From positions 15,615,001-15,679,000 of the forward strand of contig NC_060026.1 of the NCBI RefSeq assembly GCF_021134715.1: 64,000 bases of DNA, written 5' to 3'. A program made the translations under genes and the position numbers. Source of the stretch: Daphnia pulex. Lineage: Eukaryota; Arthropoda; Branchiopoda; Diplostraca; Daphniidae. Below the pieces are notes generated by a model. It was not told where the DNA came from and did not search any database. It saw only the letters and a list, made by a program, of their open reading frames with translations. Below are positions 1 to 11,152 of the stretch, piece after piece. Numbering within the stretch: position 1 is the stretch's first letter; the number at the start of each line of letters is the position of its first letter.

Positions 1-560
1 ATGTTAAAGTCAATCTGGATTGTAATCGTGTTGATACGCGAAACCTCTTATTAGTTAACACAAAATTTTCTATTGTTCTAAAGATTAAAGTTGAAATATT
101 TTTGAATTTGGAAATCATTTAATTAGTCCAAGTTGTGAAACCAATAACATAATAAGCTGTTTGTCAACAAATCATTCCAGTGTGGTTTTTTTTTCTACAA
201 TTAAGTTTACGTGGAAAACAATCATGTTGATATCAGAAATCGTGGTAAACCTTCAGTTTGCATATTTTATTCTACTGTTTCATACTGCAGTGTCCATCAT
301 TGTAGTTTCAACAGTTTCACTTTGCAAGTGTGTCACAATTTCAAAAGAATTGCGAACACTGGAATAATTTGATGACAAACCACGCTATATTTCATAGTTT
401 AGATTCTTGAATAATTTTAAAAATCCAACTTTAATTGTGCCTCACGAAAGCGGTTCCTAATAAATAGCTATCCATTTTAAACCGTTTAAAAGCAAAGTGC
501 AAATAGAAAATTTCATGACCAAGAGGGACCTGCAACCACACCGGCAACTCCTAGTTTGAA
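1..560. repeat. diverged direct repeat, copy 1 (5' flank of the CUB gene)
   Basis: This stretch matches 4163-4610 in the same orientation over most of its length. Shared islands include CAATCTGG near the left end, a TTTGTCA followed by CAA/GCAT and ATCATT, GTGGAAAACAAT, AACACTGGAAT followed by ATTTG, and AAAAGCAAAGT near the right end. Identity is patchy with indels, so the duplication is old. The short open frames in both copies begin at non-ATG codons and do not stay in register, so I do not call a gene here. The repeat may start left of the window. Confidence 0.6.
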
Positions 561-830
561 ATAACAGGGATAGCAAATATGCTAATATTTAGCAGAGTTC
601 ATGTCTCTCTGATTTTCAATAATAAATCACTGCCATATGTCAATCATTTCGTAAAAGGAAAGGAAAATGCAAGAGTGGCCGACCGAAGGGATCTCGTGGA
701 TGACCTGTCCTTTGGGGTCGTAATCCTAAAGACGGAATCGAGTTAAAAATGGACCGAAGATCATTAAAAAGACAAGGTTATTGTCAACGGCTGCTGACGT
801 GCTCGTCTACAGTCAACGGACGATTTTCCG

Positions 831-837
831 TATAAAA
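831..837 (+). promoter_or_regulatory. TATA box of the first CUB gene
   Basis: TATAAAA lies 108 bp upstream of the chosen ATG at 945. Transcription would be expected to start near 860, giving a short leader. The paralogous CUB gene at the other end of the window also has a TATA box close upstream. Confidence 0.6.
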
Positions 838-944
838 GACACTCCGGTGGAACTTTGATTTCACATCCAATTCGAATCACCTTCGTATCGCTTGTTTCTT
901 TTCGTGCACGGACCCAGAAATTCAACTGAAACGAAAGAGTCGAC

Positions 945-3239
945 ATGATGGCCCGAGAAATTGAAATCTTTTTGTCTTTAACTTTGATTTGTACTACCAT
1001 CTGGGCTTGTAAGGATGGCCAAGTCGACCAACTGACAGCCAGGCAAGGGTTGGATGGTCTTTTGAATGAAAATTCTTACCCCACCAACTCGTGGGTGTTT
1101 CCTTACTACTACAACATCCAGCCGCAAGTGCCATTTGCAGGTAAAATTCGCAGAATTGTAATAACATTTTTCTTTAGTTTTAAATGAAACACATTGTGCA
1201 ATAAGTGACAAATAATTAAAATTTTTCTCAAATCAAAAGGATATGCCAACTCGTACGAAGGGCGAATCCCCTTCAACAGAAAGCCACCAGGCTATTTCGC
1301 AAATGGTGAGTAACCTTGCAATTGTCTTGTAAAGTGAACTTTTTATAACTTTTCTTTTGTTTAAGAGTTTCAAGCTAAATGCAATGAAATTTGTAACAAT
1401 GATTGAATTGATAGTTAAAACAAAAAATATTGTTTATTACAGTCAATGCCGATTACTACAACAGCCAAGAAGGTCGTTTAGGTTTCGGTAATTTGGGTGC
1501 CAATCTGTTCAACACGGGCCTGCTCAGCAATTTATTTACACCGTTGACGCCGTTGGCCAACCTCATCAACAGGGTGGTGGAAGCCTGTACGTCACCCAGT
1601 GGCGAAGCCGGAGTGTGTTCAACAGCGTCGGCCTGTTCCTCAATTTCTGGACGACCAAGCGGTTCCTGTACTCAGGGCAGAGTCTGCTGCGTCAGTAAGT
1701 CAATCAATTCTTCACCTGTTATTTAAATGAAGATGTTTCAAAATTCCAACATTTTATCCCCAATAGATGTAGTCAACGCTTGTGGTAACAACGCCACGCG
1801 CAACAACACTTACTGGCAATCTCCCTTTACGTCCGTGAGTTCTCCTTGCTCGTTGACCGTTCACTTGGACAATAAACTCGCGCAACAAGCGTCGCCTATT
1901 TGCCAAATTCGGTACGAATTCTCATTATTTAAGTTATTTATTTTTACACGTCACCTGAAATAACAGGTTAAACGAATACTTTTTCTTATAGGTTGGACTT
2001 TGTTTCGTTTACGACCGCCCCGCCAACAGACGGAACATGCACCGACACTTTTACAGTTGAAGGAGCAACGACTGTGGCTCCTACTATTTGTGGAGTTAAT
2101 TCCGGACAACACAGTAAGCAAATAGTACAAAATATGCCATCTGACCTAGTATTAGACATTTGAACCTGTTTGAACTCTTCAGTGTACCTTGACGTCCCTT
2201 CATCGGCCACTACTCCCACCGATGTCAAGCTGATATTCAAATTTGCAACTGGAACAGCCGCTCCAACATGGAACATTAAAATCGCTATGCTCCCTTGTGG
2301 TGCAACTTATCTCGGTATAACAACCTGCTGATGGTTTTCTCAATACAGTTTAATGAGTAACATGATTGCCTGTTTTTGTTTGGTCCCTAAATAGCTCCGG
2401 CGGATTGTCTTCAATATTTTACCTCCGCTACAGGCAGAGTCAAGTCGTTCAACTGGCAAGACTCCGCTGCTGCTCGCCAACTCAACAATCAGAACTACAA
2501 CATTTGCTTCCGGACTGAACTCGTTTCAGGATCGGTATAAGAATCATTATTTCCAGATCATTTTGAAGAGCCGATAATTGATTTATTTACATTTCATCTT
2601 AATTTAATCTTAATACAATGGGGACACAGAGGGCAACCCAAATGTGCGTCTCAGTTTGTACTGAAGTCACGAGTGGCGACGCCTTCTCTATAACCACGCC
2701 GCCCCAAAGTGCTTTCGACTTAGCAGCCCCCACCGCCGGTGCAGCCGCCTTCGCCGCAACCCTTTCTTCTATAGGCACAACATTTTTTGACGCCTCAGTA
2801 CCCCCTTCAGCTCGTGTGAGTGTTGCCACCTGCCTCTACGATTACCTTCTCATCAACGGAGGTAGAGACGCCAATAATGTCGAGGCCGACCGTTACTGTG
2901 GCAACGCACTCAACCCTGTTGCTCTTGGTACTCCAGCTACCGCTGCTGCAGCACTTGCTTTGGCTACTCCTTTGACATTAACAAAACAGACTCCCGGTGG
3001 ATTAGCCACCAGTACACAAGTGTGCAGTAAGTTAAATAGCATTAAAATATATTTAATCCAAATAATCGTGTAATTTAAAAATGTTTTTACGTGTCACATT
3101 CATAGCCCCGGTCAAACCATTTAAAATGACCTACCATACCGATGGACAAGAAACGGTGGTGGTTGCGGCGACCAATACAATTGGAGCGCTAGCCGATACA
3201 GCCAATACTGGATTCTGTCTTGACTATCAAGAAAAATAG
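945..3239 (+). CDS. secreted clip-like/CUB-domain protein (copy A)
   Basis: Nine exons close in frame: 945-1140, 1240-1305, 1443-1694, 1767-1911, 1992-2113, 2183-2314, 2395-2534, 2630-3026, 3106-3239 (527 residues). Residues 1-21 are a hydrophobic signal peptide ending near IWA-C. A compact cysteine module at about 134-171 ends in GRVCCV and resembles a clip-like knot. Two CUB-type regions follow, at about 176-300 and 310-527. The last ends with the CUB signatures CLYDYLLINGGRD, DRYCGN and NTGFCLDYQE. There is no membrane segment, so the product should be extracellular. Family members in arthropods are mostly uncharacterised; binding to proteins or carbohydrates is inference. An inverted paralog with nearly the same exon phases lies at 61589-63402. 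Confidence 0.85.
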
Positions 3240-4162
3240 ACAATCTTCATCGATGACTTTCTTAATTTTATCCTGGTGATGGATTTATTATTTTTTCCTT
3301 ACAAGGCTATTTTGTTGCAAGTAATTTCACAAGACTTTTTTTTCCCTAGCTGACAAGAATTTTGAAATGTTATTTGCTTCGTTTCTGAAGTCGGTTTTCA
3401 TTGTATATGCAAGTAATTGCAGAGTGCAAAGCTATGCCCACAATATTGAAACGTAAAAAAAAAATAGGGAGACTACTTCGCTGTTAGAAATTGTAGTATT
3501 CTTCGGATTAGACGGATTAGACGGATTCTACATCTTTTATTTTACCGGCAATTTTTCCAACATAGCTATAGATGAATTTATTCATGATAAATATTGTTCA
3601 GTCAGCTTAACAGTGGAAAATTGTGTCTTACTTCATGCTTTTATTTGTACAACCCCAAATGAAAACTTATTCACTCGCGATAATCATCTCTATTGTGCTT
3701 GTTTGTTATCACTAAATACTACACCAAACATTTTGAAGAATTGTCTGTTTTGAAAAAATGTGTCTTTAAATAAAAAGCTTTCTTCTGAATTTGAATTTCA
3801 CGGAATACGCAATCACCTCTATGCTAACTTTCAGTATTTGCTTTTTTTTTTGACCCGCCCAGTGTGACTTGTAGAGACGAACAATTTGATCCTTGGATAT
3901 TCCCGATCCCTTTAGCAGATGCTGGCGGATGTTCAGCGCGGTTGAGAAAACCGCTTTTATCGTTTTTGCGGTTTGAATTTAGAGGAGGGGGCGATTTCTA
4001 ATGGTTTGGATTTCTAGAGTCGTCTGCTTTTGTTCTGTTTACAAGTTTAAGATTGAGAGAAGAAGTGACAAGCAAAACGGAATGATGAACGACATTCGAA
4101 TTTCAGCTAAGGTAAAATTTAACTTGAAATAATTAATATATTTCTTGAGTATTTTTTGTAAT
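3240..4162. other. 3' flank of CUB copy A
   Basis: AT-rich sequence. A canonical AATAAA at 3769-3774 would give a 3' UTR of about 550 bases for the CUB gene. A tandem GATTAGACGGATTAGACGG stretch occurs near 3506. I see no gene. Confidence 0.4.
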
Positions 4163-4610
4163 GTTCAGTCAATCTGGAAGGCAATCATGGTGATTTGCGA
4201 AAACATGTTGGTGTTTAAGAGTTAAGAGGTTAAAGTTACCATACGTTGAATTTGGTAATCTATAAGTTCTGAAACAAACATAAGTTGTTTGTCAGCATAT
4301 CATTTCAGTGTTGTTCGTACAGGAAAATTACAAGTTTATGTGGAAAACAATTATGTCGATAATTACAAAACATGCTTTCAGATTTTCTTGCAAGTTTTCT
4401 TCATGCTGCTGTGTAGTCAAGTAAGTCTATGTATCGTTGTTTTTAATTTTAAACATTCTGATTTTCTTAGAGGAACACTGGAATGATTTGCCACCAAACC
4501 ACCTAAATAGATGTCATTTAACAATTTAGATGTTTAACTTTAATTTCTAAAAGCAAAGTTCAATTAGATATTTTTATGACCAACAGAGACCTGCCACACT
4601 GGCACCTAGC
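4163..4610. repeat. diverged direct repeat, copy 2
   Basis: Second copy of the repeat described at 1-560, same orientation, starting about 4.15 kb downstream. The similarity fades near 4610, so whatever followed copy 1 (the CUB gene) is not repeated here. It is the fossil of a tandem duplication whose second gene copy was lost, or of a dispersed element. Confidence 0.55.
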
Positions 4611-6109
4611 ATGCTATTTCATTAACTATTTAACAAATCAAATTGAAACTCTGCCAATTGGCATTAATAGTCATGGCACAGTGGACAGTGGTCACGCTCT
4701 CACGTCCGCTGCTGCTGTACCCCTTCTGTGACGAATACGACCTGCACGTGAAACGATGAATCGGAAGTTCCAAACGTGTAACGACCTTGTCGAGGCGTGA
4801 TTGGAACACACGTACTCGGCCTTATCAGGTCTTGTTGCTCAGGTTCTTTGTTTCGTGACTTGACGGGCTTCTTTCTCCATCAATAAATTCTCCTCTTTTT
4901 GGTGCGGCAAAGCACCCCGCTGTCAGTTTGTTGCCCATGTCTCCAGGAGTCTTTCAACTGGCAGACTTTATGTTTACTATCATATGGCTGTCAGAAAATG
5001 TTTAATATTAAATAAATCGGTCATTTTTTGAATTTGAAACGTGAACTTTAAAAAAGTTGATTCCAAAACCAAGGGCGTATGACGTCAGACTTGCAATTTA
5101 TTGAGAAATGGCTAATCCAGCATCCCAAGTCGTTAATCGCGCGAAATTTGAATTGCTAATGCCATTTTCGTTTTTGATTTTGATAGTGAACACGAAAAAG
5201 GACCTCCAACGGTGAAGCACAGCGGGGATACCTCAACGTATATAACTAACGTCTACAGGTGAATTTAGCAGACACAGTCACGAACAACAGCACAGCAGCA
5301 GCAGCCAACATTTATCCCATTTCTCACAAGTAAGCCTTAATAATATTTGGCAGCGGCAACGGCTGCTGATGAGCAAAAATTGCGCTGCTGCTTTCCTCAA
5401 GTACCACTCCCGCGGTACTAGACGCCCATAACCAGTAGCTCCCCCCCCAGCTAAACAACCTCAACAAGGCCAGTCTTATAAAGCAAACAGACAAAAAAGG
5501 ATTTATTTCATCTATCCCCGTACTATCCTTAAAAGCATCTCAAAATCATGCACAGACTGCTGCTGTGAAACGTAATCATCTTTGAGGGTCAAAGGACGGC
5601 CACAACGACCTGAAGAAATGTTATTATATAGCCAACGCCATTAGCGATAGCCTTTTTGGGTCATGCGAAATGTGTTACGCCCAATGTCGAAATTGTAATT
5701 TCAACTAAAATTTCCATTTAGTTCATGGGCAACTTTTTTCAAAGAGTAAAAAAGAAGATTTGTTCCATCTGCCAAAAGGAAAAGACGGTCGTGAAAAATG
5801 GTTGAGCAAATATGGCGAGAAACCCGCGCAACAGCAAAGGACAGGGACAAACACATACGGTGTTATGAAAAAGTTTCTTTACTTTTTTGTTCAACTCACG
5901 AAATATCTGTACACGGCGCTTTTGTTTCCTTTTTTACGAGCCTCATTTTCAGGGAAATGGACGTATATAAATATTACACAGGAGAATCAAAACTTGACCT
6001 TGGGAGCGCCCATGGAACGCGCATAACTTTGCCGTCACGTAGGCACACGCGCGTTCAACATTCGAAATTGGCAGCCTCGGGAAAAGCCCCCAATCAAGGA
6101 GAGGTCAAA
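4611..6109. other. non-coding stretch with two TATA-like sites
   Basis: No convincing coding exon. TATATAA at about 5238 is followed by a CAG-rich leader-like segment (5262-5328) that ends in a good donor (CAA|GTAAGC), possibly an untranslated first exon of unknown partner. A second TATA-like element, TATATAAA, at 5964-5971 lies about 140 bp upstream of the candidate peptide start at 6110. Confidence 0.3.
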
Positions 6110-7173
6110 ATGTATCGATTTGTTTTTCCGTCGGTGTACAATATATTGGTTGTATTAGCATATGTCTGTTTGGAAAGTCAAAAGCCAATCAGTAAGAAAC
6201 ACGCTAGCTAGCGCATCGTTAGGGTTCCTTTTGTTTGTTTGGATTTAGACATTATTTACTTACAGGCAGCTGATTTAGTTCAACATAGATAACCATTTTC
6301 CAGGTGCTGTTTCCCTTCGACAATGTTTCATTTCGTTAGTTGAAAAAATAGCAGCCATTTATCTTGACAGCGTTCAAAAATTTTGAAATGAGTTTGCGGT
6401 TTGTTCGGCCAGCGTCAGTCTGAAAATTCCAAACCGTAAATCATTTTGGGAAAATACATAAGTTCTCTCTTACTTTTGAAATAGATTTTTCTTTTTATAA
6501 TTATGTTTTACCTTTTTAGCGTGGCAGGTTCGTGTGCAAATATGCGCGGGTAGTTTGTTATTGGGTAACAATGTTTGGAATTCCATTCCATTCATGACCC
6601 GGACGCAGCCAATTATTATACTTGGCTGAAAATAAATGTTTACTGTCAGTTTTAAGCGCAGTTTGTATTTTTACATGTAAACATATTTGCCAAAAAGGAA
6701 CGGACAACTTGTTATAAGGAAATTCTTCATCTAGTGTCCAAATATGGACCACCTTTTTTTTTGTTTTAGAAAATTCCGATATAATTGGGGGGAGTGCCAT
6801 AATATTATCTATACCCTGAATCAGTTGAAATAACGAACAAATTCTGTCTCGATTGACATTCAAGTCGGATAGAACAATTGTTCCAGTTCCTCGTAAATGA
6901 TTGGTTTTAAAAATCTAATTACAGGGAAAGATTGGGAAGACTTCCCAAGGGCAAACGTAATAGGAGCATCATTATTATAATATTTAAGTCGTCTGGAAAA
7001 GAATACGAAAGACAACGTACAGTCAGACACACATAAAGACGGTTTCCCCGAGTGTTTTCAACACGCGGTCAAGGTGAAACATTTTCGGGACTAACTTCCT
7101 TTTTTTTCTTATTCCAAGTGCCGATTACGAGTCCAACGCCCGGACCAGCTGGGAAATGAGGCCCTTGGACTAG
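6110..7173 (+). CDS. candidate small secreted peptide
   Basis: Exon 6110-6191 encodes a plausible signal peptide (MYRFVFPSVYNILVVLAYVC) and ends at a donor A|GTAAG. Two in-phase continuations exist. One is exon 6520-6629 (stop TGA, with AATAAA at 6631), giving 63 residues. The other is exons 6989-7073 plus 7119-7173, giving 73 residues with dibasic-like KR and RK sites and a tail ending WEMRPLD. The intron 7074-7118 is only 45 bases but has a CTAAC branch-point match. I cannot tell which path is right, or whether any is used. The product is not recognised; a neuropeptide-like or venom-like secreted peptide would fit the layout. A TATA box lies at 5964. Confidence 0.28.
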
Positions 7174-9708
7174 CACAAATAGTTATCCATTGTTTTCGTC
7201 AAGTTAAACTGACATGTACTCTCGAATGGGATGTAAATATACCGGCAGTACCGGTTGAACTCTTCTGTATTTACGAGGAGTTAATAACCAAAACAGCGGA
7301 CGAGTTATTTAGATTCAAAAATTCCCGGCTGTTACATACCAAAAATGTTGGAAAAAAAATACATTTTAAGCTAAGTAAGTGCCTAAGCCGGTGGCTAAAT
7401 TGCGGCCTTGTCCACAAATGTACGTTTTTCAACCAAACACCTGAGCGTAATATCGAGAGAAAATCGTCTGTAATGAAAGGGACAAGAGAAAGCGCATAGT
7501 ACTCCCGACCAATTGTCTATATTGCTGCAGACAGATATGATCAAGTCAACGAACCTTATACTACACAGCCTAAACTATTATAAGAGCTTATAATTATATT
7601 CGTTGAAGAAGAACGTGTGGGGAGATGGAAATAAGATTTGGCGTATGGGCAAGAGTCAAGGCCAAGGTGAAACACGCAAATAAGTTACGGCGCATATACG
7701 AACGAAATATGCGGAACAAACAACCGAGTCCTTTTTTTCTTTTTAAAAAAAGTTTCAAATGGGAGTCAACAACCTGAAAAAGAATTGAAGAGTCAAGGAT
7801 GTTGTAAAATAGTATACGATCTTTTTTCCTACTCAAAATCAAGATTCATCATTGTTTTGCAGACTTGGCTTTATAACGCAGATGGACTCGTCCAATGCTT
7901 AGAGTCGATGGCCTTGCAACTGTTTTTTGAAATTTAGCGCCATCGCGATAAATATCTAAGATTTTCACTGAAATATGCGCATTACAAATTTGAAAACAAA
8001 ATCCACTGTGGGGGGTGATCAAATATCTGGGCGTGTAACATGCGATGTCCATAAGATTATACAATCCCCAACTCATGTTCATAGGCTACTAAGTTCATAA
8101 AAGTCGGTTCGATTTCTAATCAACAACAAGTTCTATTTTTTTTGGAATCGGTCCATGAAATGAGATGACGTGAATCAGTGAACGCCATAGCAACGTGATT
8201 ATTTGTACGGGTTATTCCACAAACGCTTCGTGTACAAAGTCAATAAACTTTTTGAAGGCCGTTCACTGGAATCAAAATAAAAAATTTTGTGAATTAATTT
8301 TCAATTTCTCAAAAAGGTTGAAAAAAGAAAAACATCTGGTCCCGCGGAATCGTGAAAAGTTGAATCAAGTGGTACGGATAGGGACTTCCCCTCTCTTTTG
8401 GGTTTTTCTTTTTGAAATGCAAATAAGGGATGATACAAGCATAAACGTCTAGACGGTCCGACTAGCCAGGAAGGCATGAGAAAACTTTATAGTGATGGGA
8501 GGTCGGCCGAGCCGCCTTTTGGGAAGCGTGATTTATAGCAGAGAATTACATGAGGGATGATTTAATGCCCAATCTCGGAAATGGGCCAGACAGAAACAAA
8601 TTTCGCTGTCTGTCGGGATTCTTTCGGATTCTTGAATTTATACTGCTGCACGGCTAATAATTACAAAAAAGAATTGCTAGCGTGAAATTTTTGGAAATTA
8701 TTTATCAAGTGTCACGTACACATACGAGATCGATTGGATTATTTAATCTAGAATTGCAGCAACAAGTTACGTACGTTAGATTTATGTGTGACCGAAGAAC
8801 TTTCAGGTTTTAAAGTCACGCGGGAAGATAAGAGCAAAAAATGGAAATGAGATTACGCAACCATCATTTATCTCTACCTTGGAAATCTTGACCTTTGATT
8901 GGAATCTATCTCTCTTCCTTTGGGCCTAATATATAGTTTATTCCTTATTTTACTTTTACCAGAGGTGTTATTTTACACAATGATTTCAGTATTGATCAAT
9001 CATTTTGCAAGTTTCCACTTTTCACCGATAGTTGCGCTGGGTGTCAGGCTCGTAAGGCAGCGCTTGCACGATGCAGACGAATTTGTAGAAAATGTTAACG
9101 AAAAACCCATAGCAACTCGGTTAAGTTGTCGCTTTTTTTTCTTTTTTTCTTCTATTGATATACAGTTCTCGTGTTATTTCCTCGGCAATACTGTTAGCTC
9201 TGCTATTAGTTACTCATCTCGTGCTGTTACCTGTTAGGTGCCACCGCCCACTTGGATTGGATGACCGACGTGTATTACAGCCCTAGCATGTGTGAGCCAC
9301 AGCACGTGTGTACCATCACCATGTTTTCGGAAAAAAGTTGTTTGAAATCACCATCATTAACCTCTTGAGACGATGGCTCGCGTGTCCAGCGCCTTCACAT
9401 GTGTACTGGGCGTTTTCAAGCTCTATCTGCCTGAATGAAGGAAAGAAATGAAATCGATGATTACAGGTGGTTACAAGATGATTACAGTCAAGCAAGTACA
9501 GTCGCTTTGTGCAACTTGAATGGTGGTGAAATCTCAGATGGTATTACGAGAAATAATTGCATCTTTCTTTTATGTTCTAATACAAGTATTTGCATTTTTT
9601 ATTATTCAGTGCCACTCTTGTTTCAGAAGCCCAGTTACGGATAATCTGTTGACTTCCCAGCTGAATTCTGAACCTCATTCAAATCTCAACTTGTACCTAT
9701 TTGCTTAG
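7174..9708. other. non-coding stretch
   Basis: AT-rich, with no multi-exon frame I can support. One exon-like piece follows an acceptor at about 9237 (reading ATAHLDWMTDVYY and a few cysteines), but it has no clear start or partner exon. Confidence 0.3.
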
Positions 9709-10610
9709 AGCAAGTACAGAAGAAGCTGGACATGTTGAAGATATTCCACCAATATCACCGTTCTTGCCAACCAGCCCAGGTGATGAAAATATTTCCTAAA
9801 TTTTTATATCTTACTATTATTGCCATTGAATGTTGGCATAACATAAATCTGCTTTGTAGGAGAACTCCTGAATATTTTTCTAGATCTCAGCTTTTGTCAC
9901 CAATTCACCATGACTATCAGATCTCCCGTTGAAGGGTCGCTGCGGACTCTACACAACATAAAAGAGGCGGCAACAAGTACTGTATCAGATCAAGTGTTTT
10001 CATTCGCAGTAACCAATGAGACACCTGCTAAAACGGTACCTTTTTATAGCTTGCTATGGACTGAGTGATCAATTAACTTATCGATTTTTCTCCCCAGAAT
10101 GTGATTGATGGAAACTCCGGGTAGCATATCACTTTATCACTATCACCATCAAAATCCATATTCCAAATGCAATTTGAAAGTGACAATTGCTCTAATCCCT
10201 CTGTTGTGGTCGAGTTTTATTATTCATTCTCGTCGGAGCCCAATCGGAGTTTATTCAACTCCACCCAATAGCCTACCGCTTCAATCGTCCAGCAGAACTC
10301 TGAAGAAGAGGCCGTTGAGGGAATTGCCTTCGTAGAAGAAATCAAATGCAACGCCCGCGAAGACCCTGGTCCCCGCCGAAAGGTCAGTAGCAATTGCTGC
10401 TCACAGAGCCACCGCTTGGTTGAGTTAGAGTTTCAAACGCAAGCTAGTACCTCGAACCAATCATTCTTTAGATGAAACAACTTAAAATCCGGAGACACTT
10501 AACTGCTGAAATTTCCAACTCGAAGTAAGTGTTTTCGGTGCTACCCATAAGTTATCTATATCAATGTGTTTTTCTCCCTTTTTTAAAAAATTAGAATAGG
10601 CCGTCCATGA
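9709..10610 (+). pseudogene. 3' half of an unrecognised gene with two in-frame TAG codons
   Basis: Five exon-like pieces join in one continuous phase: about 9709-9779, 9860-10035, 10098-10382, 10472-10524, 10595-10610. Introns are 62-89 bases, the usual size here, with good GT and AG ends. The encoded sequence is polar and disorder-like (EDIPPISPFLPTSP, FSFAVTNETPAKT, EEEAVEGIAFVEEIK) with a basic tail ending SKIGRP. The frame is interrupted by TAG at 10122-10124 and 10269-10271. No intron with matching phase that would remove both was found. A start exon was not located. It is most likely a decayed host gene; read-through or an unseen splice is possible. Product not recognised. It ends about 540 bp before the MATH-BTB start. 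Confidence 0.45.
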
Positions 10611-10899
10611 GTTTCACACAATCCATCGCCACAGTAAACCGTCCCTCACACTGGTACCGAATGTGATGCTGTTTAAGTTTAAGTACACACAGACACAGAC
10701 TTGGTATTTTAATTTGAACTAAACCTTAATGAAAAGGTTATTTGTTGATTTAATACAGTGTAATTTTTTTTTTCTTTTCTCAAGTTTTGTAGGTCATGTT
10801 TTGATTTTAAATAGAAAAAAATCACAAACAGAACGCAGGTAGCTGACAACAGGCTGACAATTTCCGTTCCGTCCAGTCGTCCGTGAATGCTAAGAGCTT

Positions 10900-10936
10900 T
10901 CACTAGGTGGCTAAAATTAAGTCCACTAGACGGCGC
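10900..10936. promoter_or_regulatory. two CTCF-like motifs near the MATH-BTB start
   Basis: TCACTAGGTGGCTA (10900-10913) and CCACTAGACGGCGC (10923-10936) both resemble the CTCF consensus CCASYAGRKGGCRS with few mismatches. They sit about 220-250 bp upstream of the MATH-BTB start codon. Binding is inference. Confidence 0.35.
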
Positions 10937-11152
10937 GGGTGTCTTCGTTATAGAGTAGAGACGACCGCCATTTCTTTTCGAGACATTGTTGATTCAGACG
11001 AGTCGATTTTTGTTTGTCGTCGTTTAGCAGTAGCTTTTGATCAGCGTTACGGCGTAGTTGTTGTTACTTGCTCTCTCGAAAAAAGTTTATTGTCCTGAGA
11101 AAGAAATAGCCCAAATCCTTTCATTGTGAATTTTTGGCGTCTTGTAGTTAAA

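Noticed and set aside
161-367. Short open frame with hydrophobic product in repeat copy 1 (and its counterpart at 4289-4486)
   Set aside because: Both begin at TTG, and the two copies do not keep the same register; the similarity is at DNA level only.
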